Origin: DATJGR01 sp963812255
GTDB lineage: Bacteria; Pseudomonadota; Gammaproteobacteria; Pseudomonadales; Azotimanducaceae
Length of the DNA: 64,000 nt
Reading direction: 5' to 3'
Assembly (NCBI GenBank): GCA_963812255.1
Contig: CAWEUM010000003.1
Coordinates: 248,001 to 312,000, forward strand
The notes beneath the pieces were generated by a model. That model was not told the origin of the DNA, did not search any database, and was given only the letters and a program-made list of their open reading frames with translations. Made by a program: the position numbers and the translations under genes. Positions 43,041-52,004 of this stretch are shown piece by piece (the stretch's first letter is position 1; the number at the start of each line of letters is the position of its first letter).

Positions 43041-44864
43041 GTGAGAATCGAATCAGAATCCATGGATCGAGGCGCCGAGCTTCTGTTAAACCCGGTTGAA
43101 AGAAGGCTGCACATCAAATTTCAGTGGCCGGCTGCGGCACCGTCCCAGTTGGCCGAGAACGTCTTCTTTGGCGCCTGGCACCCGAGGCGATCCGTTAACG
43201 TGATGGTGCCGACGGCCCCCGCAGGTATCGAAGCCCGAGTTGCAACCGGCCAAAATTGGTTGCTGGCGAGCAACACATCGCCGCTTCACCGCGACAAGCG
43301 TTCGCTGATCAGCACGACACCCGATGCACCGCACACGATTGCCTTTCGAGGCTATGTCCTCGATCCGCCGATTCACTCGTATTCCACGCCTCTCGCGATC
43401 CAGGCGTACTGGATCGAGCACCGACGCAGCGTGCACAACGGCGTATTTTCCGTGGCGATCATCGACGATTCGAAATCAACAATCACGTTGATGACCGACG
43501 TACTCGGCATGGGGCCGCTCTACTATCGCGTCTGGAACGAAACGCTGCTGTTTTCGTCGAATCCTCGATTTCTGGCCATTGAAGCAGACCAGCCTGACTA
43601 TCTCGCTTGGCGAACACTCATCCAGACGGGATTCATCGCTTCGGATCGAAGTCTCGACCGAGAAATCAGGCGCGTTCCCGGAGGTTCGGAGGTTACATGG
43701 AACGGGACAGCCTTCGAACAGCGCCAATGGTTCAACTTCGACCGACTCCCCGAGGGGTCACGCGAAATCGATGAACATGCTCTGCAGGACGTCGAAGATG
43801 CATTTCAAACCGCGATGGCGCGATGCCGCCAACTCAACTTCGAACACGTCACGCTGCCACTCAGCAGCGGACACGACAGTCGCCGGATACTCGCGTCTTT
43901 GCTTGCGTGCGGCGTCGACTTCGACGCGCTGACGGTTCGCTTTCGTCAAAAGGAATTTCGCGATCTCGATGCAACCTACGCTGCGGCGATGGCGTCGGAC
44001 TTGCACTTCCGCCACACGATCGTCGAGCCGGGCACACCCGGCCAGTATGCAGAATATGATGTCGCGCGAAGAATCATGCTCGACAACGAAAGTTACATGC
44101 ACGCATGGGCGATCGGTCTCATGCAAAAACTACCGCGCCATCCGAGCCTGTTCTTCGACGGATTGCTGGGGGACATCCTGGGGAACCCCGGATTCCGCAT
44201 GTCGGGTATGTACGAATCCACTCAGCAGGATCTGGCGCTCATTACGCGAGAGTGCGTGACGAACTACTTCGACCCCTATCTCGCCAAGAGCGCGTGGCCG
44301 ACGGCGGGCGACGTCGTATCCGATATCGAGAGCTATCTCCGGCCCTTCATGGGCCGTACCAACATGGCTGAATTCGCGTTCATCCTGCTGCGCCAACGAC
44401 GTCTTACATCGGCATGGTCCCAGCAGCTGACACCCGCCGGACACGTCATCGCGTGCCCTTATCTCGATTTCGACTACCTCTCGTTGTTGTTCAGCTTCAA
44501 ACCATCGCACAAGCATGTGACAGTGTTTCAGCAGGCATGTTTGCGTCGGTTCTGGCCCGAGTTTTACAAATATCCCGGCAATCGTGACATTCCTGCCGAT
44601 CTACCACCGGGCCGACCTACATTGGAACTTCGTCAGGATCTGGCATGTTTGAAGCGACTCTTCGAGGAAATCGATGTGCAAAGTGCCGAAGGAGAACTGG
44701 CCAAATTGCTTACAGCCAAGGCTCGCGCTGCGCTGGCGCTCGCAAGACTCAATCCTGGGATCGCCGCGCGCTCGCGCTGGTTTCTTCAGCCGCTGGCCGA
44801 ACTCGTGTCGCGGCAGACTCGAAAGCGCGCGTGCTGGGCCACGCTTCAACCACCAACGAGCTGA
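43041..44864 (+). CDS. Asparagine-synthase-like protein lacking glutaminase Cys
   Basis: 607 residues from GTG 43041 (ATG 43062 also possible). N-terminal ~220 residues look like a glutaminase-type domain remnant (GVFSVAIIDDSKSTITLMTDVLGMGPLYYRVW), but the N-terminal catalytic Cys after Met is absent. The synthase domain follows with a PP-loop LPLSSGHDSRRILASLL near 273 (canonical SGGxDS; here SSGHDSR). It may adenylate a carboxylate and use free ammonia or another amine, as in beta-lactam synthetase-like proteins. It precedes the AMP ligase by 142 bp. Confidence 0.8.
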   Translation: MRIESESMDRGAELLLNPVERRLHIKFQWPAAAPSQLAENVFFGAWHPRRSVNVMVPTAPAGIEARVATGQNWLLASNTSPLHRDKRSLISTTPDAPHTIAFRGYVLDPPIHSYSTPLAIQAYWIEHRRSVHNGVFSVAIIDDSKSTITLMTDVLGMGPLYYRVWNETLLFSSNPRFLAIEADQPDYLAWRTLIQTGFIASDRSLDREIRRVPGGSEVTWNGTAFEQRQWFNFDRLPEGSREIDEHALQDVEDAFQTAMARCRQLNFEHVTLPLSSGHDSRRILASLLACGVDFDALTVRFRQKEFRDLDATYAAAMASDLHFRHTIVEPGTPGQYAEYDVARRIMLDNESYMHAWAIGLMQKLPRHPSLFFDGLLGDILGNPGFRMSGMYESTQQDLALITRECVTNYFDPYLAKSAWPTAGDVVSDIESYLRPFMGRTNMAEFAFILLRQRRLTSAWSQQLTPAGHVIACPYLDFDYLSLLFSFKPSHKHVTVFQQACLRRFWPEFYKYPGNRDIPADLPPGRPTLELRQDLACLKRLFEEIDVQSAEGELAKLLTAKARAALALARLNPGIAARSRWFLQPLAELVSRQTRKRACWATLQPPTS

Positions 44865-45006
44865 TACAACAATCGAGTGTCGGCGCTATGAATCTGAACT
44901 ACCGGCGCACCTGCAACCGATTCGGCCGCAACGATATCTATGTCCTTACACGACGGGTAACCGGGAAGTCGATGGTGTCGGGCGACAAGGCAAGTGAGGC
45001 CAGATT

Positions 45007-46593
45007 GTGCTGCGACATCCCCGCCTAGTTCACGAACTGCCACGCCATACCGCCGAAACGTCCGCGGAACGCATCGCATTCAGCGTGGGAAACCGCTCAG
45101 TCTCGTATGGCGAACTCATGATGACGAGTTCGGCCGTCGGTAGCGCATTCCATGATCTCGGGCTTCGTCGCCACGATCGTATTGCCATCTACCTGCCGAA
45201 AGTTGCGGAGTACGTTCTGGCAATGCACGCCGCCTCTCACGCCGGCTGCGTGTTCGTTCCAATCAATCCGATTCTGAAGTCCGACCAAGTCATTCATATT
45301 CTGCGCGACTCGGGCACGACAGCCTTAGTCACATCGTTGGGGAGGTATCAATCACTCCAGACCGATCTGTCGCGGTGTGAAGACCTGCGTTTCCTTTTTC
45401 TCATCGATAGGCCCGTCGACGATGACCGATTGACAACTCTCGCCTGGTCTCAACTCACGTCGGCATCCGCAACCCATCTTTCGCCTTCGCTCGAAACGGA
45501 CATGGCCGCGATCCTTTACACGTCCGGCAGCACAGGCAGACCGAAGGGCGTGGTGCTGTCGCATCGCAACATCGTGACCGGTGCCCAGAGCGTCGCGAGC
45601 TATCTGAACAACAACGAAGAAGATCGCATCCTGTCGGTATTGCCGCTCAGCTTCGATGCCGGGATGAGCCAGCTGACCACCGCATTTGGTGTTGGCGCTC
45701 AAGTGATTCTGCTCGATTACCTGCTGCCCAGAGATGTCGTGAATACCTGCGCTGCACATGCGGTGACAGGGATCACCGGCGTGCCGCCATTGTGGATGCA
45801 ACTCGTACGGCAGACGTGGCCGCCGGACGCCACCCGTGCGATGCGCTACTTCGCCAACACCGGTGGTCGCATGCCGCGTGAGACACTCAAAGCACTGCGC
45901 GCGACGTTCACGCTTGCGAAGCCGTACCTGATGTACGGTCTCACCGAAGCATTTCGCAGCACCTATCTACCGCCTGAGGAAGTGGATCGTCGGCCCGACT
46001 CGATCGGCAAGGCAATTCCAAACGTCGAGATTCATGTTGTACGCGCCGATGGAACACCGTGCGGCGTCAATGAACCGGGTGAGCTCGTTCATCGTGGTCC
46101 GCTGGTATCGCTTGGATACTGGAACGATCCCGCCAAGACTGCAGAGCGCTTTCGCCCAGCACCCGAACTGCCAGGCGGTTTGCCGATGACCGAAATCGCA
46201 GTCTGGTCCGGCGATACCGTGAAGTACGACGACGAAGGATATCTATATTTCATCGGCCGCCAGGACGACATGATCAAGACCTCCGGCTACCGCGTGAGCC
46301 CGACCGAAATCGAAGAGGTGGCGTTCGATTCGGGATTGGTTAAAGAAGCAGTTGCGCTGGGTATTGAGCACCCGACGCTTGGACAAGCGATCGTGCTCGT
46401 CGCGAGTCAATCATCCGAGGGTCCAGCACCCACCGAATCGCTACTGGCCTGGTACCGCACCAAATTGCCCCTATACATGGTGCCGACACGCGTCGACTGG
46501 ACGGCAAATCTGCCGAGAAATGCCAACGGTAAGATTGATCGTGTGATATTGAGGGCCTCGACGGCCGAGACAATCGCGGATACGGGAACTTGA
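45007..46593 (+). CDS. Exosortase-A-associated acyl-CoA ligase (AMP-forming)
   Basis: 528 residues from GTG 45007. ANL-superfamily motifs: LYTSGSTGRPKGVVLSHRNIV near 172 (P-loop), the YGLTEAFRSTYLP region near 313, GDTVKYDDEGYLYFIGRQDDMIKTSGYRVSPTEIE near 400, and the C-terminal Lys in PRNANGKIDRV. This is the ligase found with exosortase A (TIGR03098-like). It probably activates an amino or fatty acid as an adenylate and loads it on the acyl carrier protein gene product found at 62387. It overlaps the decarboxylase start by 4 bp. Confidence 0.85.
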   Translation: MLRHPRLVHELPRHTAETSAERIAFSVGNRSVSYGELMMTSSAVGSAFHDLGLRRHDRIAIYLPKVAEYVLAMHAASHAGCVFVPINPILKSDQVIHILRDSGTTALVTSLGRYQSLQTDLSRCEDLRFLFLIDRPVDDDRLTTLAWSQLTSASATHLSPSLETDMAAILYTSGSTGRPKGVVLSHRNIVTGAQSVASYLNNNEEDRILSVLPLSFDAGMSQLTTAFGVGAQVILLDYLLPRDVVNTCAAHAVTGITGVPPLWMQLVRQTWPPDATRAMRYFANTGGRMPRETLKALRATFTLAKPYLMYGLTEAFRSTYLPPEEVDRRPDSIGKAIPNVEIHVVRADGTPCGVNEPGELVHRGPLVSLGYWNDPAKTAERFRPAPELPGGLPMTEIAVWSGDTVKYDDEGYLYFIGRQDDMIKTSGYRVSPTEIEEVAFDSGLVKEAVALGIEHPTLGQAIVLVASQSSEGPAPTESLLAWYRTKLPLYMVPTRVDWTANLPRNANGKIDRVILRASTAETIADTGT

Positions 46594-47834
46594 AACGCGG
46601 CACCCATCATCTCGACACCGACGAATTCCGCAATGCCGCGGGCTGGGTCTGTGTTGGCGGTCGTCCGGTTTCCGAAATCGCTCTCGAAGTCGGCAGCACG
46701 CCGATCTACCTATACGATGCAGAACGCATCCGACAACGCATCGGGCATCTGCGCAGGCACCTGCCATCCGCGGTCAAACTTCATTATGCGATGAAGGCCA
46801 ATCCCCATCCCGCTGTAGTCGAACTGATATCGCGTCTGGTCGATGGAATCGATGTGGCGTCATCCGGCGAGCTCACCGTCGCGTTGCAAACCAACATACC
46901 CCCGCAGGAGATCAGCTTTGCTGGACCCGGCAAACGCGAGGCGGAACTGGAGCACGCAATTCAAAGGGGGATCGTCATCAATATCGAATCTGAAACCGAG
47001 CTCGAGCGTATCAACGCAATCTCACGCACGGTCGATCGACGGGCCAACGTGGCGATTCGCGTGAATCCCGATTTCGAACTGAAGGGATCCGGTATGCGCA
47101 TGTCCGGCGGTGCCAAACCGTTCGGAATCGACGCAGAGCGAGTACCCGACGTGCTTCGGTCGCTGGACCCCGCGCGCTGTGTCTTCCAGGGTTTCCATAT
47201 TTTCAGCGGCTCCCAGAACCTGAACGCGGCCGCGATCTGCGACGCGCAATCCAAGGCGCTCGACCTAGCGCTGGAGCTGAGTCGCGATGCCCCAGCTGCG
47301 CCGAACTTCATCAACCTCGGCGGAGGTTTCGGCATCCCTTACTTTCCCGGCGACGCGCCTTTGGATATCGCGCCAATTGGCGCTCATCTGGAGCAACTCT
47401 CTGCCGCGCTTCGACATGTGCACAGACAGAGCGCCATCGTCATCGAACTGGGCCGGTACATCGTCGGCGAGGCTGGGCTTTACGTCTGCAAAGTGATCGA
47501 TCGGAAGGTCTCGCGCGGACAGACGTTCTTAATTGCCGATGGCGGGATGCACCATCACCTGGCCGCATCGGGGAACTTTGGCCAAGTGCTGCGGCGCAAC
47601 TACCCTGTCGCGTTCGCGCATCCTCCATCGGATGCCGAGATGGAGGAAGTCTCCATCGTTGGGCCGTTGTGTACGCCGCTCGACATTCTCGCAGACAAGA
47701 TGACGCTGCCGCGCGCAGACGTGGGCGATCTGGTCGTCGTCTTTCAATCGGGTGCCTACGGATTTACGGCAAGCCCGAGCGGATTCTTGAGTCATCCACC
47801 TCCCCTTGAAATCGTCCTTGACTCTCGAGTGTGA
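46590..47834 (+). CDS. Exosortase-A-associated PLP-dependent decarboxylase
   Basis: 414 residues, TTG start overlapping the ligase stop. Fold III decarboxylase (DapDC/ODC-like): the PLP Lys is in KLHYAMKANPHPAVVE near 65, the glycine loop is NLGGGFGIPYFPGD near 240, and IVIELGRYIVGEAGLYVCKVIDRK near 290. The usual Cys near the C-terminus is in VGPLCTPLDIL (near 355), the second half of the active site in a dimer. It matches the exosortase-A-associated decarboxylase (TIGR03099-like), which has unknown substrate; meso-diaminopimelate, Lys or a derivative are the family options. Confidence 0.87.
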   Translation: MKRGTHHLDTDEFRNAAGWVCVGGRPVSEIALEVGSTPIYLYDAERIRQRIGHLRRHLPSAVKLHYAMKANPHPAVVELISRLVDGIDVASSGELTVALQTNIPPQEISFAGPGKREAELEHAIQRGIVINIESETELERINAISRTVDRRANVAIRVNPDFELKGSGMRMSGGAKPFGIDAERVPDVLRSLDPARCVFQGFHIFSGSQNLNAAAICDAQSKALDLALELSRDAPAAPNFINLGGGFGIPYFPGDAPLDIAPIGAHLEQLSAALRHVHRQSAIVIELGRYIVGEAGLYVCKVIDRKVSRGQTFLIADGGMHHHLAASGNFGQVLRRNYPVAFAHPPSDAEMEEVSIVGPLCTPLDILADKMTLPRADVGDLVVVFQSGAYGFTASPSGFLSHPPPLEIVLDSRV

Positions 47835-47901
47835 CGACACGATTGCCGAACTCAAAGCCCAAGTACAAGGTTCACTCGAAAATGAAGTGCGACGCGACGC
47901 T

Positions 47902-49251
47902 TCAACGCAACTGATGCTGGCTGGCAACGGCTGCGTCTGATGCTATGGCACTGTCCGGCAACGGCGCGGCAGCAATACCGGCGCTTCGACGCATACTGAG
48001 TTGATTGAGTAGCGCCATCGTCACACCAATGAACCACCAGCGCGCTTCAAACTTCAAATAATCAACAAACAGATCTCCTATCAGGATTGCCCCTAAGATC
48101 GCAGCAACGCCCGGGAACACGCTTGGCAAGAAGCCCTTTTCACGCGCGACCATTCGCCTGAGCTTCATCACGGACTTTACGGTCCATGCGACGAGCGCCA
48201 GATACAGCAGCGCCCCCAGGATTCCCTGCTCCACTAGCATTGTCATCATCGTATTGTGCGAAGCACGTCCTCGATGGCCTGGCGGCCCCGTCAGGTCTCT
48301 GTCATCCAGATAGTTGGGACTCAACGTCACGGTACACCGATGGCCGCACCCAAAGGGATGACTCAAGAACATCTTCCATTGAGCTTCCGCCACCACCAAC
48401 CTACCCGCGCCGGTGTCAACTCCTTGTACCTCTTCTCCGGCGTATTGAAGGGAAGCGATTCGCTTCCAATACACGGGGTTCGTCAACATGACGAACAGGA
48501 CGAGTCCGAGTAGCGACAAAAGACGAACGGGCCATTTGAACCTCACAGGTGCCAGTACGTTGAAGGCTATGCCGGCACTCAACAATTCAAGGAATCCGCT
48601 TCTGCTAATGGTTGCTACAAGCGCGTTCATGACGAAAGGCGCGATCCCAACAACAACCGCAAGGTAACGCGCACGTTCAGCAAGAAGCAGAGCTCCGGCC
48701 GTGCACGCTACGACGACCATCTGAAGCGCACCGGTGTTGGCGTCGTCTATCCCCGGGCCACCAAATCCTTCAAATCGCCCGCCCCCGTACTCAGAGAACA
48801 CAAGCCATCCGAGATAGGCACCCCCGAGCAAATTTGCCCAGAGAAACGTGCGAAGGGCCCGCTCTGAGTCCAAGCAGACATAGATTAGACCGACAAGTAC
48901 GACATACTTTCCGTATAGGATTATCAATCCCAGGTGAAGATCTGGTTCAAGCGCCCAGAACGACTGAAACACCAACCACGCCCAAAACACGATCAGCCAG
49001 ATCATGACCCGATGTCTGAACAACGGGATGCCGACGTTTGATCTCCGCCTCAGCAGTACGGCGAGTAACGTGACCACGGCCGCCAGTAACGACCATCGCA
49101 AATCTGGAAGATGTTGCCCCCACCAACGGGCGGGGGGATGTATGTAGAACTCGCCTAGGTACGTCACCAAACCAAATACTGGATGACGAGCGAAAGCCAA
49201 AACACAGCCGCCGAAAAAGGCGACGGCAAACACGATCGCTGTTAAACCCAC
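47902..49251 (-). CDS. O-antigen ligase / Wzy-like protein (exosortase-A-associated type)
   Basis: 449 residues with about ten or more hydrophobic helices and few charged loops. A periplasmic loop in the middle (GVDTGAGRLVVAEAQWKMFLSHPFGCG ... GHRGRASHNTMMTMLVEQGILG) has the spacing of Wzy_C/O-antigen ligase proteins, with the typical Arg and His in RASHNTMM. The N-terminal PVFGLVTYLGEFYIHPPARWW resembles the exosortase-A-linked O-glycosylation ligases (TIGR03097). It probably polymerises or ligates the repeat unit in the inner membrane. It ends convergently 67 bp from the decarboxylase gene. Confidence 0.8.
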   Translation of the reverse strand: MGLTAIVFAVAFFGGCVLAFARHPVFGLVTYLGEFYIHPPARWWGQHLPDLRWSLLAAVVTLLAVLLRRRSNVGIPLFRHRVMIWLIVFWAWLVFQSFWALEPDLHLGLIILYGKYVVLVGLIYVCLDSERALRTFLWANLLGGAYLGWLVFSEYGGGRFEGFGGPGIDDANTGALQMVVVACTAGALLLAERARYLAVVVGIAPFVMNALVATISRSGFLELLSAGIAFNVLAPVRFKWPVRLLSLLGLVLFVMLTNPVYWKRIASLQYAGEEVQGVDTGAGRLVVAEAQWKMFLSHPFGCGHRCTVTLSPNYLDDRDLTGPPGHRGRASHNTMMTMLVEQGILGALLYLALVAWTVKSVMKLRRMVAREKGFLPSVFPGVAAILGAILIGDLFVDYLKFEARWWFIGVTMALLNQLSMRRSAGIAAAPLPDSAIASDAAVASQHQLR

Positions 49252-49288
49252 GAAGTCACCAGTTCAGCCGTTCCAAGCGATCCGTAGA

Positions 49289-50818
49289 CTATTGCTGCAT
49301 CCGCGATTCATTGTTTCTCGTTACAACGCGAAGGCTGTCTGCAACGGTGTCAGGCGATACGACCCCGGGGAGCGGTGTACCGCTCGTAACATCCCACACC
49401 TCAGAAAGCACCCGCAGCATCAACCCAGTACTACCCCACAAGCGTTCACTATGCCGGGGCCGCCAAGTCCTGTCTGCCCGCCTGACGGCATCGAAATCGC
49501 TGTTTACCTCACCCGCCATGAAGTCTATTGGCGTGCAGTTCAGCTCCGGCACCATGTATAGGTTGTAGGACAACTTGCCAATGTTCGGCGTGTACACATC
49601 TCTCAGCATTACCAACAACGAAGTCTGCTGGCGCTCAGAGAGTTCCGCCCAGCGGGCTGCACCAATGCGTCTTGCGTACTGATCCGCGTAGTACCTGGCA
49701 ACCAGCGCTTGCACCTTCGTCGCAAATTCGAAGTCGGCGGTGAGCCGATAAACCGCCGCTCTCGCGAATGTCATGAGATCGTTTCTATGACGATCGTAAT
49801 ATTCCGAGTCGCGAGCGGCATGTTGATACGGCGCATCGTATGGCTTCAGCAACGCATCGTTTTCCAGCGCCAGGAATGATTGCGCCAGAGGGTCGTCGGC
49901 GCTGCGCTCGAAGATTTCTGGAAACTCCGCCTTGTATTCTTCGAGAATCAAAAACGTGTCCGAGAATACGCTGTTCATGTACGGCGAGATCGCAATGTCG
50001 TAGGTGGCTTTCTGAACCGCGTATCGAAGCTTGTTGGCGAACGGCTCCGGAAACAAATACTCGAACCAGGGGCCTTCAATCAGTGCCACGCGAACTCGAC
50101 TTTCTATGAGCCATGGCGGAAGGTGCGCTTGAACAAGGTCCCTGAACGTCTCCGGATTCAGACCACCCGCGAACATAGGCATCGGTCCAGCGGGAGCCTC
50201 TCCATAAAAGCTGTCGATGTAGGTCCAGTCGAGAAGAAGAACGGGGCTCACACCGTATTGATCAGCGTATTTACGGATCACGGCGCCGATCGGAGTACGC
50301 GCAAACACTGCTGGCCTGTTGACCTCAACGCGAGCCAGGATGATCGCGAGTCGCTCTTCGTCTGCATGCTGCCCCGGGGACACCAGTGCCGCTATGCTGC
50401 CCTCCGTCCTAGCCTTGGCGACCGCAGCCGCAATCGTTCGACGTTCCGCATTCAGTTCGGCTTCTGGCCCTTTCCACCATTCGCTCAGCCGGACTGAGAA
50501 TGGAGGATCCATAAAGACCCAATCGGCGAACCACAATCCTGCAATCAGCCAGGCCGTCAGGAACGTCCATTTGCCAGCAACTACAGCCGCCGCTCTCTTT
50601 CTCGGCCACAGTGCCCCTGCGATGCAGGACCACGTCAGGACGACGAGGCCAGCGACGAGAAACGCGACGAACGCTGCACCACGCCACCCCGCGAAACCTA
50701 GAAGTGGCTGCCACTCGAAACCGCGCAAATGCAAAATGACATAGGCGAAGCAAACCAACGCAAACAGACCGCTTGCGCCAAGCAGCGTCAATGAAAGGCG
50801 TCTGACTGTTGCTCGCAT
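49289..50818 (-). CDS. Large hypothetical membrane-anchored protein
   Basis: 509 residues. The N-terminal ~130 hold three or four transmembrane helices (LSLTLLGASGLFALVCFAYVIL, AAFVAFLVAGLVVLTW, LTAWLIAGLWFADWVF). The remaining ~380 residues form a soluble, mixed alpha domain with ARTPIGAVIRKYADQYGVSPVLLLDWTYIDSFYGEAP and many aromatic residues. I do not recognise a family. A distant match to lytic transglycosylase-like helical proteins (YGVSPVLLL) cannot be excluded, but no catalytic Glu is defended. It is in an operon between the O-antigen ligase and GNAT-like genes. Confidence 0.65.
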   Translation of the reverse strand: MRATVRRLSLTLLGASGLFALVCFAYVILHLRGFEWQPLLGFAGWRGAAFVAFLVAGLVVLTWSCIAGALWPRKRAAAVVAGKWTFLTAWLIAGLWFADWVFMDPPFSVRLSEWWKGPEAELNAERRTIAAAVAKARTEGSIAALVSPGQHADEERLAIILARVEVNRPAVFARTPIGAVIRKYADQYGVSPVLLLDWTYIDSFYGEAPAGPMPMFAGGLNPETFRDLVQAHLPPWLIESRVRVALIEGPWFEYLFPEPFANKLRYAVQKATYDIAISPYMNSVFSDTFLILEEYKAEFPEIFERSADDPLAQSFLALENDALLKPYDAPYQHAARDSEYYDRHRNDLMTFARAAVYRLTADFEFATKVQALVARYYADQYARRIGAARWAELSERQQTSLLVMLRDVYTPNIGKLSYNLYMVPELNCTPIDFMAGEVNSDFDAVRRADRTWRPRHSERLWGSTGLMLRVLSEVWDVTSGTPLPGVVSPDTVADSLRVVTRNNESRMQQ

Positions 50819-50821
50819 GCC

Positions 50822-52004
50822 TTAGTGATCACTAGGACTCGACCCAATCCGCGCGCCTCTTACAAGAACCCCCTCAAGGCAAGCCTTGAGGTTCTTGAGG
50901 TTGCCGACCAGACGAGCCTTTGCGCGGTTGGAGAAGACCAGATAGTTCGTGTGTTTTCTGACGTCAGAGGTCCACGACAGCTTGTACGCATCCGGATTGC
51001 CCAAAAAGTCATATTCACGAGCACGGTTGCGGAATGCATACTCTATGGTCGCATCCATCGCGACAGCCCCTGGGGAGTGCTCCTTGAACGACTCGTCGAA
51101 CGAGGTCTTCAGCAATCCGATCCATCCTCTATGGTTGCAACACAGCGCATAGGCGACAGGTGTGGTGTCGACGTAAAGAACAGCGGCCAGCAATTCACGT
51201 TTCCCGCGCCAGGTATGGAAGAAGGCGCTGGTGGTAGCTCAGCTCTATCGGATTCGACGGAATATCGGTCTTCGCCAGAGCCTTCCAGCTCCGCGACTCG
51301 ACCTGCAGGATATGGTCGAGGCACTGTATCGCGTCATCTTCGTCGCGATACCATTTCAATGCGTAATCCGGTCTCTCTTGTAGCAGCGCCATTCTGCGCC
51401 GAAGCTTGTATCGGAACTTCTTACCCTGTGATTTTAGGTAATCCTCCCACGATTGATTGATTTTGATGTACGGAGATGCCTGTCCTTCCGCGCGCCAGAC
51501 AACAAAGTTGTTGGCATCAGCAATGGTTTCAATCGCCTTCGCGGTCCGTCCAGAGATTTCCACATTGGCGAACTGAAAAGCGTCCCACCTCGGTGTGGCG
51601 GACAGAAGCCCTTCGATCGCACTGCGGGGGTCGCGCAGACATACGCACTCGGCGTGATACGAAAAAATGTCGGATGCTGGCCGCACAACCGCCAACGGAA
51701 TTCCGCCCATTCTCGTTCTCCCCCGAAAGAACGGAACAATTGCGGAGAGTACTGCGTCACCATCAAACTCGACCATCACTGACAGAGACTGTGTACCGTG
51801 ACCGATCGCTTCCGCAATCAGTTCGCTCCAGCCAGGCTCGAGGGTGGGATCGAGATCCATGTTTTCAACGAGCCTCGTCCACGTCGCACGCAATGAATCG
51901 TCGATCTTTACCCATGGGATGACGGCTGACGAACCATTGCCCGATTTTGGATCAGCGTCGGTCACTTCAGGGCGTTTCCAAGAGTCGGCCGCGCTTCGAG
52001 CCAT
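50822..52004 (-). pseudogene. GNAT/FemAB-like acyltransferase gene with frameshift
   Basis: Two frames make one protein. The first (52004 down to 51195) holds PWVKIDDSLRATWTRLVENMDLDP and SPYIKINQSWEDYLKSQGKKFRYKLRRRMALLQE, typical of the BioF2-like acetyltransferase domain. It stops at 51195 (…LPYLARET). The second (51193 to 50822) resumes with AAVLYVDTTPVAYALCCNHRGWIGLLKTSFDESFKEHSPG, the normal continuation. A single extra base in the AAA run at 51200-51202 explains the break. Either the gene is broken or the assembly has an error. Role: probably modifies the polysaccharide or a lipid-linked sugar. Confidence 0.72.

Noticed and set aside
47835..47901. Terminator between the convergent decarboxylase and O-ligase genes
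   Set aside because: No stem with a T-run was found in the 67-bp gap.
50822..52004. Programmed frameshift in the acyltransferase gene
   Set aside because: The AAA run is too short and no slippery heptamer or downstream structure is evident; a simple indel is likelier.
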